A stretch of DNA of 64,000 nt, taken from positions 868,001 through 932,000 of the forward strand of contig BMZV01000001.1 in NCBI GenBank assembly GCA_014652975.1, written 5' to 3'. Positions within the stretch are counted from its first letter, which is position 1. Every line of letters starts with the position of its first letter. Made by a program: the position numbers and the translations under genes. Of this stretch, positions 55,542-64,000 are shown piece after piece. The DNA is from Kocuria marina. GTDB lineage: Bacteria; Actinomycetota; Actinomycetes; Actinomycetales; Micrococcaceae. A model generated the notes under the pieces. It saw only the letters and a program-made list of their open reading frames with translations, did not search any database and was not told where the DNA came from.

Positions 55542-57170
55542 TTAGCCCTCGCGCGATTGTTGTTTGATCCGGTTGGTCAGCTCCGTGACCTGATCGAAGA
55601 TCTGCCGGCGTTCGGCCATGAGCGTGCGGATCTTACGGTCCGCGTGCATGACCGTGGTGTGGTCCCGCCCGCCCAGTTCCTGACCGATCTTGGGCAGGGA
55701 CATGTCCGTGAGTTCCCGCAACAGGTACATGCCGATCTGGCGCGCGGTCACCAGGGTGCGCGTGCGGGACTTGGACTTCAGCTCGTCCAGGGTGATGTTG
55801 AAGAACGCGGCGGTCTGCCCCAGGATCGAGGCCGCGGTGATCTCCTGTCCCCCGTCGTCGGTGATCAGATCCTTCAGCACGAGCTCTGCGAGCGGGAGAT
55901 CCACCGGTTGCTTGTTGAGGGACGCGAAGGCCGTGACCCGGATCAACGCCCCTTCCAGTTCGCGGATGTTGGTGGAGATGTGGGAGGCGATGTACTCCAT
56001 GACATCGTCCGGGGCGTCCATCCCCTCGCTGATTGCCTTCTTGCGCAGGATCGCGATCCGGGTCTCGAGCTCGGGCGGCTGCACGTCGGTTATCAGTCCC
56101 CACTCGAAGCGGGAGCGCATCCGCTCGGCGAAGCCCGTGAGCTGTTTGGGCGGCATGTCCGAGGTGATCACGATCTGCTTCTCGTGATTGTGCAGCGCGT
56201 TGAAGGTGTGGAAGAACTCCTCCTGCGTGTGCTCCTTGCCCGCGAGGAACTGGATGTCATCGATCAGCAGCAGGTCCACGTTGCGGTAGATGCCCTTGAA
56301 GGACGAGCCCTCGTCGTCGCGGATGGAGTTGATGAAGTCGTTGGTGAACTCCTCCGAGTTCACGTACCGCACGCGCAGCTTGGGGTAGAGCCGCTTGGCG
56401 TAGTGCCCGATCGCGTGCAGCAGGTGGGTCTTGCCGAGACCCGAATCCCCGTAGATGAACAGCGGGTTATATGCCTTGGCGGGGGTCTCTGCGACCGCGA
56501 AGGCTGCGGCGTGGGCGAACCGGTTCGACTGGCCGATCACGAAGGAGTCGAAGACGTACTTGGGGTTCAGTCGGGCGGAACTGTCCCATTCCGAATCCGC
56601 CGGGCTGGTGTCCGAACCGTTGCCGGTGCTGAGCACCTCGCGCTGTTGCGGCCCCGGGGGCGCGGCTTCGGGTAGGCGGCGCGGGGGCAGATCGTCGTAC
56701 TCGCCGGCGCCGTCGCCGGGCTCGGTGGTTGCCAGGCCGGCCGGGGAGCGCGGGACGCTCTCGCCCGACGGCGCATCGCGGCCGGGAGCAGGCTGGAAGA
56801 GTCCGGGCGTACGTTCGGCTTCGAGCTCGTTGAGCGAGGGGATGGTGCGGTCGGAGGACCGCGCGTCGGTCGCGGCGCGAGTGGTGGGCGGCTGGACCTC
56901 GAGCTCGGGGTCCACGACGAATGCCACGAGCGTGTCCGCTCCCAGAACCCGGCCCACGCTCTCGTCCAGGATCTCGGACATGGGGCGGTTCTGCAGGAAT
57001 TCCCGCGTGGCCTCACTCGGGACCGCGATCAGCAGCGTGGTGCCCATCAGGCCGCGGGGTTCACACACCGCGATGGTCCCGCGTGCCCGCCCCGTGACCC
57101 GCGGGTTCTCGTTCATGACGCGGACGCACTCTGCCCATTGCTCGAGCAAAGCCCTGTTGTCCTGCTGCAT
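55542..57170 (-). CDS. dnaA: Chromosomal replication initiator DnaA
   Basis: Binds DnaA boxes and opens oriC. The 542-residue protein shows domain I ([12 protein letters not shown]), a linker of about 100 residues rich in Pro/Ser/Glu, the AAA+ domain with Walker [11 protein letters not shown] (about residues 241-250) and Walker [12 protein letters not shown] (about 300-310), and domain IV with the box-reading [11 protein letters not shown] (about residues 500-510). It reads toward oriC. Upstream DnaA-box-like sequences suggest autoregulation. Confidence 0.97.
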   Translation of the reverse strand: MQQDNRALLEQWAECVRVMNENPRVTGRARGTIAVCEPRGLMGTTLLIAVPSEATREFLQNRPMSEILDESVGRVLGADTLVAFVVDPELEVQPPTTRAATDARSSDRTIPSLNELEAERTPGLFQPAPGRDAPSGESVPRSPAGLATTEPGDGAGEYDDLPPRRLPEAAPPGPQQREVLSTGNGSDTSPADSEWDSSARLNPKYVFDSFVIGQSNRFAHAAAFAVAETPAKAYNPLFIYGDSGLGKTHLLHAIGHYAKRLYPKLRVRYVNSEEFTNDFINSIRDDEGSSFKGIYRNVDLLLIDDIQFLAGKEHTQEEFFHTFNALHNHEKQIVITSDMPPKQLTGFAERMRSRFEWGLITDVQPPELETRIAILRKKAISEGMDAPDDVMEYIASHISTNIRELEGALIRVTAFASLNKQPVDLPLAELVLKDLITDDGGQEITAASILGQTAAFFNITLDELKSKSRTRTLVTARQIGMYLLRELTDMSLPKIGQELGGRDHTTVMHADRKIRTLMAERRQIFDQVTELTNRIKQQSREG

Positions 57171-57206
57171 GAACGACTCCTGACGTGAGATACGGGGAAG
57201 CCCCAG

Positions 57207-57420
57207 TTTTCCACAGACTTGTACACAGCGGTGGATAACCTCGTGGGGGCGGCCGCAAACCTCAGCCTAGAGCATGGTTCCGGGCTCGACATAGCCCGTC
57301 GGAGCCGGTGCACAGAACTACAACTGTGTAGTTCCCACCTGGGGATAACTTGCTCTGGCGGGGTGTGATCCGGCGCTTTTCCACATGCTCCCGGGGGGGC
57401 GGTGTACACACTTGTGGAGA
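57207..57420. promoter_or_regulatory. DnaA-box-like sites upstream of dnaA (459-base gap)
   Basis: The gap 57171-57629 holds TTTTCCACA at 57207-57215 and 57377-57385, GGTGGATAA at 57230-57238, TGGGGATAA at 57340-57348 and TGTGGAGAG near 57413. These are one-mismatch relatives of the consensus and fit DnaA feedback on its own promoter. The rest of the gap contains the rpmH promoter and no gene. Confidence 0.6.
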
Positions 57421-57475
57421 GACGCGGCCGCCCGTCTGGCAGCCCACCGGACCGCCGATCGTAGTGTGCGGCAAT

Positions 57476-57504
57476 TTGACCGGTGTGGCCCTTTTGACTA
57501 CTGT
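57476..57504 (+). promoter_or_regulatory. Promoter of rpmH-rnpA-yidC operon
   Basis: TTGACC (57476-57481) and TACTGT (57499-57504) separated by 17 bases, about 125 bases before rpmH. This is a good match to the actinobacterial housekeeping sigma pattern. Confidence 0.6.
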
Positions 57505-57629
57505 GAATCAGTCTTGTGCGTGTAGGATTGCGATTTCTGCGCGTCCGCATGCCCCCAAATACGTACCGCGTGCGTCCCCTGTGATCCGTCGCAGTTGGCG
57601 CGCCGTTGTCCAACCTCGTGGAGTGACTA

Positions 57630-57767
57630 ATGCCCAAGCGGACTTTCCAGCCCAACAACCGCCGCCGCTCTCGCAAGCACGGCTTCCGTGCTCGCATGCG
57701 CACCCGTGCCGGCCGCGCCATCATCGGCGCCCGCCGCAGCAAGGGCCGCGCCAGCCTGTCGGCCTGA
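57630..57767 (+). CDS. rpmH: Ribosomal protein bL34
   Basis: A protein of 45 residues, very basic, with the family pattern [30 protein letters not shown] and [11 protein letters not shown]. Part of the large ribosomal subunit. It is the first gene of a conserved operon with rnpA. The start ATG follows GTGGAG. Confidence 0.97.
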   Translation: MPKRTFQPNNRRRSRKHGFRARMRTRAGRAIIGARRSKGRASLSA

Positions 57768-57795
57768 CTCATCGTCAACTCGCGAGGTTCGCATC

Positions 57796-58137
57796 GTGCT
57801 GCCCACCAGGCATCGGATGCGGACCTCGGCGCAGTTCTCAGACACCGTACGTTCCGGCGCCCGCAGTGGCCGCCGGAACGTCGTCGTATCCGTGCGAAGC
57901 ACCACGGAGCAGGCGTCCCGCGTGGGGTTCATCGTCTCCAAGGCGGTGGGCAACGCCGTGGCCAGGAACAAGGTTAAGCGCCGCCTGCGTGAACTCGCTG
58001 CCGTGACCGTCCGCGAACACCCGGCCGGGCTCGACATCGTCGTCCGTGCTTTGCCCGCGGCCGCCGCGGCAGGGTGGGACGAACTGGGGCGTGACTACCG
58101 CGACGCCCTGCATGCCGCGCTGCGCAAGGCGCGATGA
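57796..58137 (+). CDS. rnpA: Ribonuclease P protein component
   Basis: Protein subunit that helps the RNase P RNA mature tRNA 5' ends; 113 residues. The RNR motif is intact: VGFIVSKAVGNAVARNKVKRRLREL. The GTG at 57796 follows GAGG and is chosen over a longer frame that overlaps rpmH. Followed by yidD. Confidence 0.95.
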   Translation: MLPTRHRMRTSAQFSDTVRSGARSGRRNVVVSVRSTTEQASRVGFIVSKAVGNAVARNKVKRRLRELAAVTVREHPAGLDIVVRALPAAAAAGWDELGRDYRDALHAALRKAR

Positions 58138-58204
58138 CCTCCCCGTTGCGTACGCGGCGGATGCCGTAACGTTGCTTGTACAGAGTCGAGAAGGAGGCCC
58201 GCAC

Positions 58205-58642
58205 GTGACATCACGTCCGTCTCCCGAGCAACTCCTCGCGCGCGCGCCGCACGAGTACAACCCCGGCGGTGGCCTCGTGCGCACCATGAAGCATCTTCCG
58301 CAGAATCTTTGCATCGCCCTGCTCAAGCTCTACCGCACGATTGTCTCCCCGCTGTACGGAGACGTGTGCCGGTATTTCCCCTCCTGTTCCGCATACGCGC
58401 TGGAGGCGTTCACCGTGCACGGCGCGGTGCGCGGACTGGGACTGAGCGTCAGACGTCTGCTGCGCTGCCACCCGTGGGCGGCCGGCGGGATCGATAGGGT
58501 CCCGAGCGGCGGTCGGGAGTTCCCCTCCGTGGCCTCGACCCCCAAAATCGTTCTGCTCAACCACCCGACCCTCGTGCGCGACCACGTGCACGACTGCCCG
58601 GCCCGTGACGACCACGCGGCTCAAGGAGCCAACGCTCGATGA
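58205..58642 (+). CDS. yidD: Membrane protein insertion efficiency factor YidD
   Basis: Small amphipathic protein (145 residues) that aids YidC. The conserved core LKLYRTIVSPLYGDVCRYFPSC and RRLLRCHPWAAGGIDRVP carries the family Cys pattern. Residues 1-25 and the last 50 are poorly conserved extensions; the C-terminal extension is longer than usual. The GTG at 58205 has GGAGG 7 bases upstream. Its stop overlaps the yidC start by 4 bases. Confidence 0.92.
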   Translation: MTSRPSPEQLLARAPHEYNPGGGLVRTMKHLPQNLCIALLKLYRTIVSPLYGDVCRYFPSCSAYALEAFTVHGAVRGLGLSVRRLLRCHPWAAGGIDRVPSGGREFPSVASTPKIVLLNHPTLVRDHVHDCPARDDHAAQGANAR

Positions 58643-59619
58643 ACTTCTTCGACATTATTCTCTTTCCCTTCAGGTGGATCGTCTCCGCCGTGCTGTGGGT
58701 GTTCCACGAACTGTTCACCACCCTCGGGATGGATCCGGCCTCTGGTGTCACCTGGGTGCTGTGCATCGTGGGCCTGACCCTGGTCATGCGTACACTGACC
58801 ATCCCGCTGTTCCTCAAGCAGATCAAGTCCATGCGCGGCATGCAGGAACTGCAACCGGAGATGGCCAAGCTGCAGGCCAAGTACAAGGGCAAGAAGGACC
58901 AGCTCTCCCGCCAGGCCATGGCCGAGGAGCAGATGGCCCTGTACAAGGAACACGGATCCAACCCGTTCGCGGCGTGCCTGCCGATCATCGTGCAGATGCC
59001 CATCTTCTTCGCGCTGTTCCAGGTGCTGCGTTCGGTCCCGCAGGCCGCCCAGAACAACGAGTCCATCCACGTCCTCACGCCGCAGCTGGTCCACCAGTTC
59101 AACGACTCCACGATCTTCGGCGCTCCCCTGTTCTCCACCCTGATGCAGCCGGGTGCGGGCAACCACATGGCCACCATCGTGCTGGCGATCGTCATGATCG
59201 TGGCCATGTGTGCCACACAGTTCATCACGCAGAAGCAGCTGACCGCGCGTAACATGAGCGATGCCGCCAAGGAATCGCCCATGTACCGCCAGCAGCAGAT
59301 GATGCTCTACCTGTTCCCGCTCATCTTCGCGATCGGTGGCATCAACTTCCCGCTGGGTGTGCTCATCTACTGGACAGTCTCGAACCTGTGGTCCATGGGC
59401 CAGCAGTGGTGGGTCATCCGCAACAACCCCACCAAGGGGTCCCAGGCGGAGCGTGAACTCAACGAGCGCCGTGCGGCCAAGGGTCTGCCCCCGGTGGGCA
59501 TGACCAAGAAGGAGCACGAGGAGAAGCTCGAGGAGCAGCGTGAACGCGCGGCGGCGGGCCAGCGTCAGCAGCCCGTGTCCAAGAAGCGCCAGAAGCAACA
59601 GGCTAAGAAGAACGGCTGA
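58639..59619 (+). CDS. yidC: Membrane protein insertase YidC
   Basis: Inserts and folds inner-membrane proteins, alone or with SecYEG. The 326-residue protein has five hydrophobic segments and no large periplasmic domain, as in Gram-positive YidC1/OxaA. Conserved parts are MRTLTIPLFLKQIKSMRGMQ, PIIVQMPIFFALFQVL and NFPLGVLIYWTVSNLWSMGQQ. The C-terminus is Lys/Gln/Arg-rich (RQQPVSKKRQKQQAKKNG) for ribosome contact. Confidence 0.95.
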   Translation: MNFFDIILFPFRWIVSAVLWVFHELFTTLGMDPASGVTWVLCIVGLTLVMRTLTIPLFLKQIKSMRGMQELQPEMAKLQAKYKGKKDQLSRQAMAEEQMALYKEHGSNPFAACLPIIVQMPIFFALFQVLRSVPQAAQNNESIHVLTPQLVHQFNDSTIFGAPLFSTLMQPGAGNHMATIVLAIVMIVAMCATQFITQKQLTARNMSDAAKESPMYRQQQMMLYLFPLIFAIGGINFPLGVLIYWTVSNLWSMGQQWWVIRNNPTKGSQAERELNERRAAKGLPPVGMTKKEHEEKLEEQRERAAAGQRQQPVSKKRQKQQAKKNG

Positions 59620-59632
59620 GAGGTCGCACCCA

Positions 59633-60175
59633 ATGAACGACATCGACGAACAGCGGCAGCTGCCCTCGCAGGACGCGCCCGCCGAGACGCAGACCCCCGA
59701 GCTCTCCCCCCTCGAGGAGGAGGGTGAGATCGCCGCGGACTACATCGAGGAGCTCCTCGACACCGCGGACATCGACGGCGACATCGACATCGAGGTCCGG
59801 GACGGGCGCACGTACGTCTCCGTGGTCGCGGAGGACGGTGACGACTCCCCTCTGCGAGAGCTCGTGGGCGAGAACGGCGAGACGGTCGAGGCGCTGCAGG
59901 AACTCGCGCGGCTGTGCGTCCTCAGCGCCACGCAGCGGCGCAGCCGGTTGATCTTGGACATCGCGGGGCACCGTGACGAGAGAGCCTCGGAGCTGCGCGA
60001 GATGGCGCAGGACGCCGTGGCCAAGGTCGAGTCCGAGGGCGGCAGCGTGCACCTGCCCCCGCTATCCCCGTACGAGCGCAAGATCGTCCACGACGCCGTC
60101 GCGGACGCTGGTCTGGTCTCCGAGTCCGAGGGCGACGGCGCCGGGCGCCACATCGTGGTCTCGGCGGCTCAGTGA
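59633..60175 (+). CDS. jag: Jag/KhpB-type KH-R3H RNA-binding protein
   Basis: A protein of 180 residues. Acidic N-terminus, then a KH domain (IEVRDGRTYVSVVAED to VGENGETVEALQELARL, with a GENG loop in place of GKxG) and an R3H domain near the end (LPPLSPYERKIVHDAV). Likely an RNA-binding partner in cell-envelope control. The ATG at 59633 follows GAGAGG. The rsmG start overlaps its stop (GTGA). Confidence 0.9.
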   Translation: MNDIDEQRQLPSQDAPAETQTPELSPLEEEGEIAADYIEELLDTADIDGDIDIEVRDGRTYVSVVAEDGDDSPLRELVGENGETVEALQELARLCVLSATQRRSRLILDIAGHRDERASELREMAQDAVAKVESEGGSVHLPPLSPYERKIVHDAVADAGLVSESEGDGAGRHIVVSAAQ

Positions 60176-60903
60176 CCGTGTCGCGTTCCACCCCGCACCC
60201 CGCCGCGTCCGGGCAGGACAAGAACGGGTCGGGCGCCGAGGGCGCGTCGCGTCCCGCTCCCGAGCCCCAGCCAGCCCCCGAGCTCGGTGAGCACGAGACC
60301 GCAGCGCGCACGATCTTCGATGACCGCCTCGACCTGGCGCGGCGCTACACGGAGCACCTGGCGTCCTCGGGCATCGTCCGTGGACTGATCGGCCCCCGTG
60401 AGGCCCCGCGATTGTGGGAACGTCACGTACTCAACTGCGCAGTGGTGGAGAGCCTGATCCCGCGGAATGCTCACGTCGCGGACGTGGGCTCGGGGGCCGG
60501 CCTTCCCGGCCTGTGCCTCGCGATCGCCCGGCCCGATCTGTCCATCACGTTGATCGAGCCGCTGGAGCGCCGTGTCGCGTGGCTAGAGGAGATTGTGGCG
60601 GATCTCGGCCTGGACAACGTCCGTGTGCTGCGGGCGCGCGCCGAGCAGGCAAAGAACGAGGTGGGCCCGGTGGATGTGGTCACGGCCCGAGCCGTCTCCG
60701 CGCTCATCGGTCTGGTGGACATCACCCTGCCGCTGTTGAAGGGTTCCGGTGAGCTGCTCGCGCTCAAGGGACGCTCCGCCCAGGACGAACTGCGCAAGGC
60801 GAGCAAGAAGTTCAATCGTTTCGGGGTCCGGTCCTCGGAGGTCGTGACCGTGGGCGAGGACCTCCTGGAGGAACCCACCACGGTGGTCCGGCTCGTGCTG
60901 TGA
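60172..60903 (+). CDS. rsmG: 16S rRNA (guanine-N7) methyltransferase
   Basis: Methylates one G in the 530 loop of 16S rRNA using SAM. The 243-residue protein has SAM-binding VADVGSGAGLPGLCLAIARP and LIEPLERRVAWLEE, and VDVVTARAVSAL. The first 40 residues are a low-complexity Pro/Glu/Ala extension. The start is GTG (60172), overlapping jag. Loss of this gene gives low-level streptomycin resistance in other bacteria. Confidence 0.93.
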   Translation: MTVSRSTPHPAASGQDKNGSGAEGASRPAPEPQPAPELGEHETAARTIFDDRLDLARRYTEHLASSGIVRGLIGPREAPRLWERHVLNCAVVESLIPRNAHVADVGSGAGLPGLCLAIARPDLSITLIEPLERRVAWLEEIVADLGLDNVRVLRARAEQAKNEVGPVDVVTARAVSALIGLVDITLPLLKGSGELLALKGRSAQDELRKASKKFNRFGVRSSEVVTVGEDLLEEPTTVVRLVL

Positions 60904-60975
60904 ATCCGTCGTTGCCGGTGCGGCCTTGTCGATAAGCTACTAGGAGCACCGCACCAGTCACGGAAGGGACAGTCG

Positions 60976-62025
60976 ATGACCGAGCCGGAACGGCCCACAG
61001 CAGGACCTACCCGTGGACACGACTTCGGATTGCCGCCTGATCCAATTTCGCAAACAAAAAAAGTTGTTCCTGATCGCGGACGCCATGTTTCACGTGAAAC
61101 AGACGGTCAAGCAGGAGTGACGGCACAAGACGCGGTGGCGGATACCGCCCTGGGGAGGAAACTCGTGGAAGAGAATAAGCGCCGCGCCAAGCTCAAGAAC
61201 GTGCACCTGGACCGCCCCGAGAACACGCGCTACATCACCATCAGCAATCAGAAAGGTGGTGTGGGGAAGACCAGTACGTCGGTCAACCTCGCCGTGGCGC
61301 TCGCGCAGCAGGGCCAGAACGTGATGGTCGTGGACAACGATCCGCAGGGCAACGCGTCCACCGCACTCGGGATTCCCCACGGTGCGGATGCGGACTCCGT
61401 CTATGACGTGCTCATCGACGAGGTTCCGGTGGCCGAGGTGGTCAAGGAGTCCCCCGAGGTGTCCAACCTGTGGGTCCTCCCGGCCACCATCGACCTTGCC
61501 GGTGCCGAGATCGAACTCGTGTCCGTGGTGGCTCGTGAACAGCGATTGCAGCGGGCTCTGGCGGAGTACGCGACGTCGCGCGAGGAGCAAGGACTCCCCC
61601 GACTCGACTACGTGTTCATCGACTGCCCGCCCAGTCTCGGTCTGCTCACGATCAACGCGTTCGTCGCGGCGACGGAGGTACTGATCCCCATCCAGTGCGA
61701 GTACTACGCGCTCGAAGGGCTGAGCCAGCTGCTCAACAACATCGCCATGATCCAGAAGCACCTGAATCCGAAGCTCGTGGTGTCCTCCATCCTGCTGACG
61801 ATGTACGACGGGCGGACGAACCTGGCGTCGCAGGTGGCCGACGAAGTCCGGCAGCACTTCCCCCGGGAGGTCATGGAGACCATGATCCCCCGGTCGGTTC
61901 GTGTCTCGGAGGCACCGAGTTATCAGCAGAGCGTCATCACCTACGACCCCAGTTCCACCGGAGCGCTGTCGTACCTGGAGGCTGCGGCGGAACTGGCCAG
62001 CCGTGGATCCGGTGCGGCCGAGTAG
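60976..62025 (+). CDS. parA: Chromosome partition ATPase ParA
   Basis: Deviant Walker ATPase that moves ParB-parS complexes; 349 residues. Walker A is KGGVGKTST (about residues 93-101), followed by VVDNDPQGNASTALGI, IDCPPSLGLLT and the NIAMIQKHLNPKLV region. The first 85 residues are a charged extension, and its segment HVSRETD is encoded by a perfect parS site. The ATG at 60976 follows GGAAGGGAC. parB lies downstream after 231 bases. Confidence 0.95.
   Translation: MTEPERPTAGPTRGHDFGLPPDPISQTKKVVPDRGRHVSRETDGQAGVTAQDAVADTALGRKLVEENKRRAKLKNVHLDRPENTRYITISNQKGGVGKTSTSVNLAVALAQQGQNVMVVDNDPQGNASTALGIPHGADADSVYDVLIDEVPVAEVVKESPEVSNLWVLPATIDLAGAEIELVSVVAREQRLQRALAEYATSREEQGLPRLDYVFIDCPPSLGLLTINAFVAATEVLIPIQCEYYALEGLSQLLNNIAMIQKHLNPKLVVSSILLTMYDGRTNLASQVADEVRQHFPREVMETMIPRSVRVSEAPSYQQSVITYDPSSTGALSYLEAAAELASRGSGAAE
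61086..61101. promoter_or_regulatory. parS: parS site 1 (inside parA)
   Basis: Perfect TGTTTCACGTGAAACA in the 5' coding part of parA, encoding residues 37-42. Confidence 0.9.
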
Positions 62026-62131
62026 GCATCTCCGATACCGCGAACAATGCAGCCCCTGTCTGCGTAGTTGGAGCTGGCGGGCGCCAGGTCGCAAAACGCT
62101 GCGCTAATAGATCTTTCCATCATGACCCGGA

Positions 62132-62147
62132 TGTTTCACGTGAAACA
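62132..62147. promoter_or_regulatory. parS: parS site 2 (between parA and parB)
   Basis: Perfect TGTTTCACGTGAAACA, extended by matching flanks into a 28-base palindrome (62126-62153). It lies in the parA-parB gap. Confidence 0.92.
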
Positions 62148-62256
62148 TCCGGGGCAATCTGATGTCAGGCGCGCGGTTACCGCCGGTGAATGGGTCATAT
62201 GAACGATCCGTTCTTGACTACGATGGATACACCATCACCACCGGGAGGAATTCATC

Positions 62257-64000
62257 GTGGCAGAACGACGTCGTGGTCTCGGGCGCGGTTTAGGCGCTCT
62301 CATCCCCAGCGGGGACGCCCAGGAGCAAACGACACCGCCGGCGGTCGACCCTGGGGAGACCGCAAGTAGTGGCAATCAGTCCTCTCGAAGCGGCGCGACC
62401 GAGACCCCCGGTCGGAGCTCGTCTCGTAAAGCCGGTACTGCCAAGGGGGTACGGGCCACCCTCGCCTTGAAGTCTGCCGACGAGGATCGCCAGGAGGCAA
62501 CTCCACGGGCGACGGCAACCCCCAAGAAGACCGCGACGAAGAGCAACAAGACCGAGGCATCAGGCGCCGACGCTGAGGCAGCTGGTAAGAAAGCCGGCCC
62601 GACCGGTGACGGCAATAGAATTGGAACCTCAGTGCGTCGGTCTTCGCGATCGACTAAAACGGGGGAAGCGGGCGCCGAAAAGGGTGCGGGCACTAAGCCG
62701 GACGCGGCCAAGTCTAAGACGCAGGTGAGTACGACCAAAAACGACGCCAATGCCGCCGGGTCACGCTCCGACGATGTTTCACGTGAAACATCCGATTCCC
62801 CGAAGGCTCCGGCATCACGTGGAAGCAAGTCACCACGGACCCGTAGGGACATGGGCCAGGCCCTGCGCAGTACAACGAATGTGCGCCGCCCGGTGGACAT
62901 GTTCTTCCTGCCATCGAGTGGTGACGAAGAAACTGATGCGGAAAACGCTGACGACTTCTCGCGTACCGACGAAATCCGGAACTCCTCGCGGACCGGAGAG
63001 GTGACCTCCTCTAGTACAGCGGATGGGTCTCACCAGGAGACCGTGGACAACACACCCAAGAATGCTGGCCGGGCGAACGAGCAGGCAAAGTCCGGCTCTG
63101 CCGATGTTGCACGTGAAACATCGGTCCAATCTTCTACCACGCGGAACATAGCGCCTCCTTCCGCCTCCGCCGATGGTGCTGCGGACACCGTCGGAGAGCA
63201 TATCCCCGCGGCGGATGTCATCGCGTCACAGCGGGAGGTCGTGCCTGCCGAACACTCTGCCCAGGAAGACCTGCAGAGCATCCCCGGAGCCACCTTCGCG
63301 GAGATCTCGGTCACGGACATCCACCCCAACCGTAAACAGCCGCGCCAGGACTTCGATGAGGACGAGCTCGCCGAGCTAGCCTTTTCGGTGAAGGAACTCG
63401 GTGTCCTGCAGCCCATCGTCGTGCGTCCCAGTCATGAGGGGGGAGAGCAGAAGTACGAGCTCGTCATGGGCGAACGGCGTTGGCGAGCCGTCCAGGAGGC
63501 CGGTCTGGCCGTCATCCCGGCCATCATCCGGGACACGGCGGACGATGATCTCCTGCGGGACGCCCTGCTGGAGAACCTGCACCGGGCTCAGCTCAACCCC
63601 CTTGAAGAAGCCGCCGCGTACCAGCAGCTCATGGAGGAGTTCGGGGCCACTCAGGAGCAGCTCTCGGAACGGATCGGACGCTCCCGGCCGCAGATCTCCA
63701 ACACTCTGCGCCTGCTCCGACTCCCGGCGCTCGTGCAGCGTCGCGTGGCCGCGGGGGTACTGAGCTCGGGACATGCGCGTGCCCTGTTGGCGCTAACGGA
63801 TCCCGCCGAGATGGAGCGGGTCGCCCAGCGGATCGTGGCGGAGGGGCTGTCGGTGCGCGCCACGGAGGAGCTCGTCGCCCTCTCCGACGGTCTCAAGCGA
63901 CACGCGACCAAGCGGAAGACCCCCGTAACCCGCCACGATGACCGACTGGGTTACATCGCAGATGCCTTCTCCGACAAGTTGGACACGAGCGTGAAGATCC
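62257..64000 (+). CDS. parB: Chromosome partition protein ParB with very long linker (cut at right edge)
   Basis: CTPase and parS-binding clamp. It begins with the ParA-contact motif [11 protein letters not shown] (residues 7-17). Instead of the usual short linker, residues of about 18-345 form a low-complexity Ser/Thr/Ala/Lys/Asp/Glu-rich stretch with less GC-biased codons, and only then does the core begin ([18 protein letters not shown], about 349). GERRWR (about 405) and [14 protein letters not shown] (about 439) of the N-terminal CTPase domain and the helix-turn-helix [18 protein letters not shown] are intact. The GTG at 62257 has GGGAGGAA upstream. 581 residues are visible and the C-terminal dimer domain is beyond the edge. 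Confidence 0.93.
   Translation, partial: MAERRRGLGRGLGALIPSGDAQEQTTPPAVDPGETASSGNQSSRSGATETPGRSSSRKAGTAKGVRATLALKSADEDRQEATPRATATPKKTATKSNKTEASGADAEAAGKKAGPTGDGNRIGTSVRRSSRSTKTGEAGAEKGAGTKPDAAKSKTQVSTTKNDANAAGSRSDDVSRETSDSPKAPASRGSKSPRTRRDMGQALRSTTNVRRPVDMFFLPSSGDEETDAENADDFSRTDEIRNSSRTGEVTSSSTADGSHQETVDNTPKNAGRANEQAKSGSADVARETSVQSSTTRNIAPPSASADGAADTVGEHIPAADVIASQREVVPAEHSAQEDLQSIPGATFAEISVTDIHPNRKQPRQDFDEDELAELAFSVKELGVLQPIVVRPSHEGGEQKYELVMGERRWRAVQEAGLAVIPAIIRDTADDDLLRDALLENLHRAQLNPLEEAAAYQQLMEEFGATQEQLSERIGRSRPQISNTLRLLRLPALVQRRVAAGVLSSGHARALLALTDPAEMERVAQRIVAEGLSVRATEELVALSDGLKRHATKRKTPVTRHDDRLGYIADAFSDKLDTSVKI
62775..62790. promoter_or_regulatory. parS: parS site 3 (inside parB linker)
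   Basis: Perfect TGTTTCACGTGAAACA within parB coding sequence, read as DVSRETS around residue 175. Confidence 0.9.
63105..63120. promoter_or_regulatory. parS: parS-like site 4 (inside parB linker)
   Basis: TGTTGCACGTGAAACA, one base off the consensus, in parB coding sequence, read as DVARETS around residue 285. Confidence 0.75.

Overview
The window is about 64 kb of a high-GC actinobacterial chromosome spanning the replication origin. The gene order parB-parA-rsmG-jag-yidC-yidD-rnpA-rpmH | dnaA | oriC | dnaN-recF-dciA-gyrB-gyrA-DUF3566-tRNA-Ile-DLW39-tRNA-Ala is typical of Micrococcales, and protein style and content (MprF-LysRS fusion LysX, Mn/Fe SOD, OpuC-type transporter) suggest Micrococcaceae. 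A Kocuria-like organism is my best guess, by inference only; no 16S gene is present.

Layout. 1-9374: end of an NAD biosynthesis operon (nadB fragment, nadC, cysteine desulfurase), cupin, 2-hydroxyacid dehydrogenase, superoxide dismutase, GNAT enzyme, SRPBCC protein and an amylosucrase-type GH13 enzyme. 9767-13510: four-gene osmoprotectant (OpuC-type) ABC transporter. 13800-15130: AT-richer scar with a broken ISL3-family transposase and small membrane-protein remnants. 15173-26736: MarR/ABC exporter/DUF421 operon, CynX-type MFS, a frameshifted membrane-protein gene, aldo/keto reductase, POT peptide transporter, APC permease with a universal stress protein, PAP2 phosphatase. 26879-34407: ROK regulator next to a sugar transporter and a ThDP enzyme, MFS, a zinc-dehydrogenase remnant, DedA. 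34541-45662: LysX, a membrane-anchored esterase with a membrane partner, MFS, rhomboid, cyclophilin, an Ala/Lys-rich membrane protein and an atypical Nramp transporter. 45879-64000: tRNAs, gyrase, origin and partition genes.

The replication and partition genes form one functional unit. DnaA acts at oriC, with DciA (helicase loader family), DnaN and gyrase for replication. ParA and ParB act on several parS sites, three of which lie inside the parA and parB coding sequences. gnd, often between dnaN and recF in actinobacteria, is absent here.

The most unusual signals are: three intergenic clusters of DnaA-box-like sequences far from oriC (about 7.2, 9.6 and 41.5 kb); a 14-base motif (GACGACGACGCCGC) present at least seven times, in both orientations in genes and as inverted repeats in two intergenic hairpins; a ParB with roughly 330 residues of low-complexity sequence inserted after its N-terminal motif and carrying parS sites; and a lone parS-like site 34 kb from parAB. 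No single undescribed multi-gene system is evident; the DNA-level motifs are the best candidates for something new.
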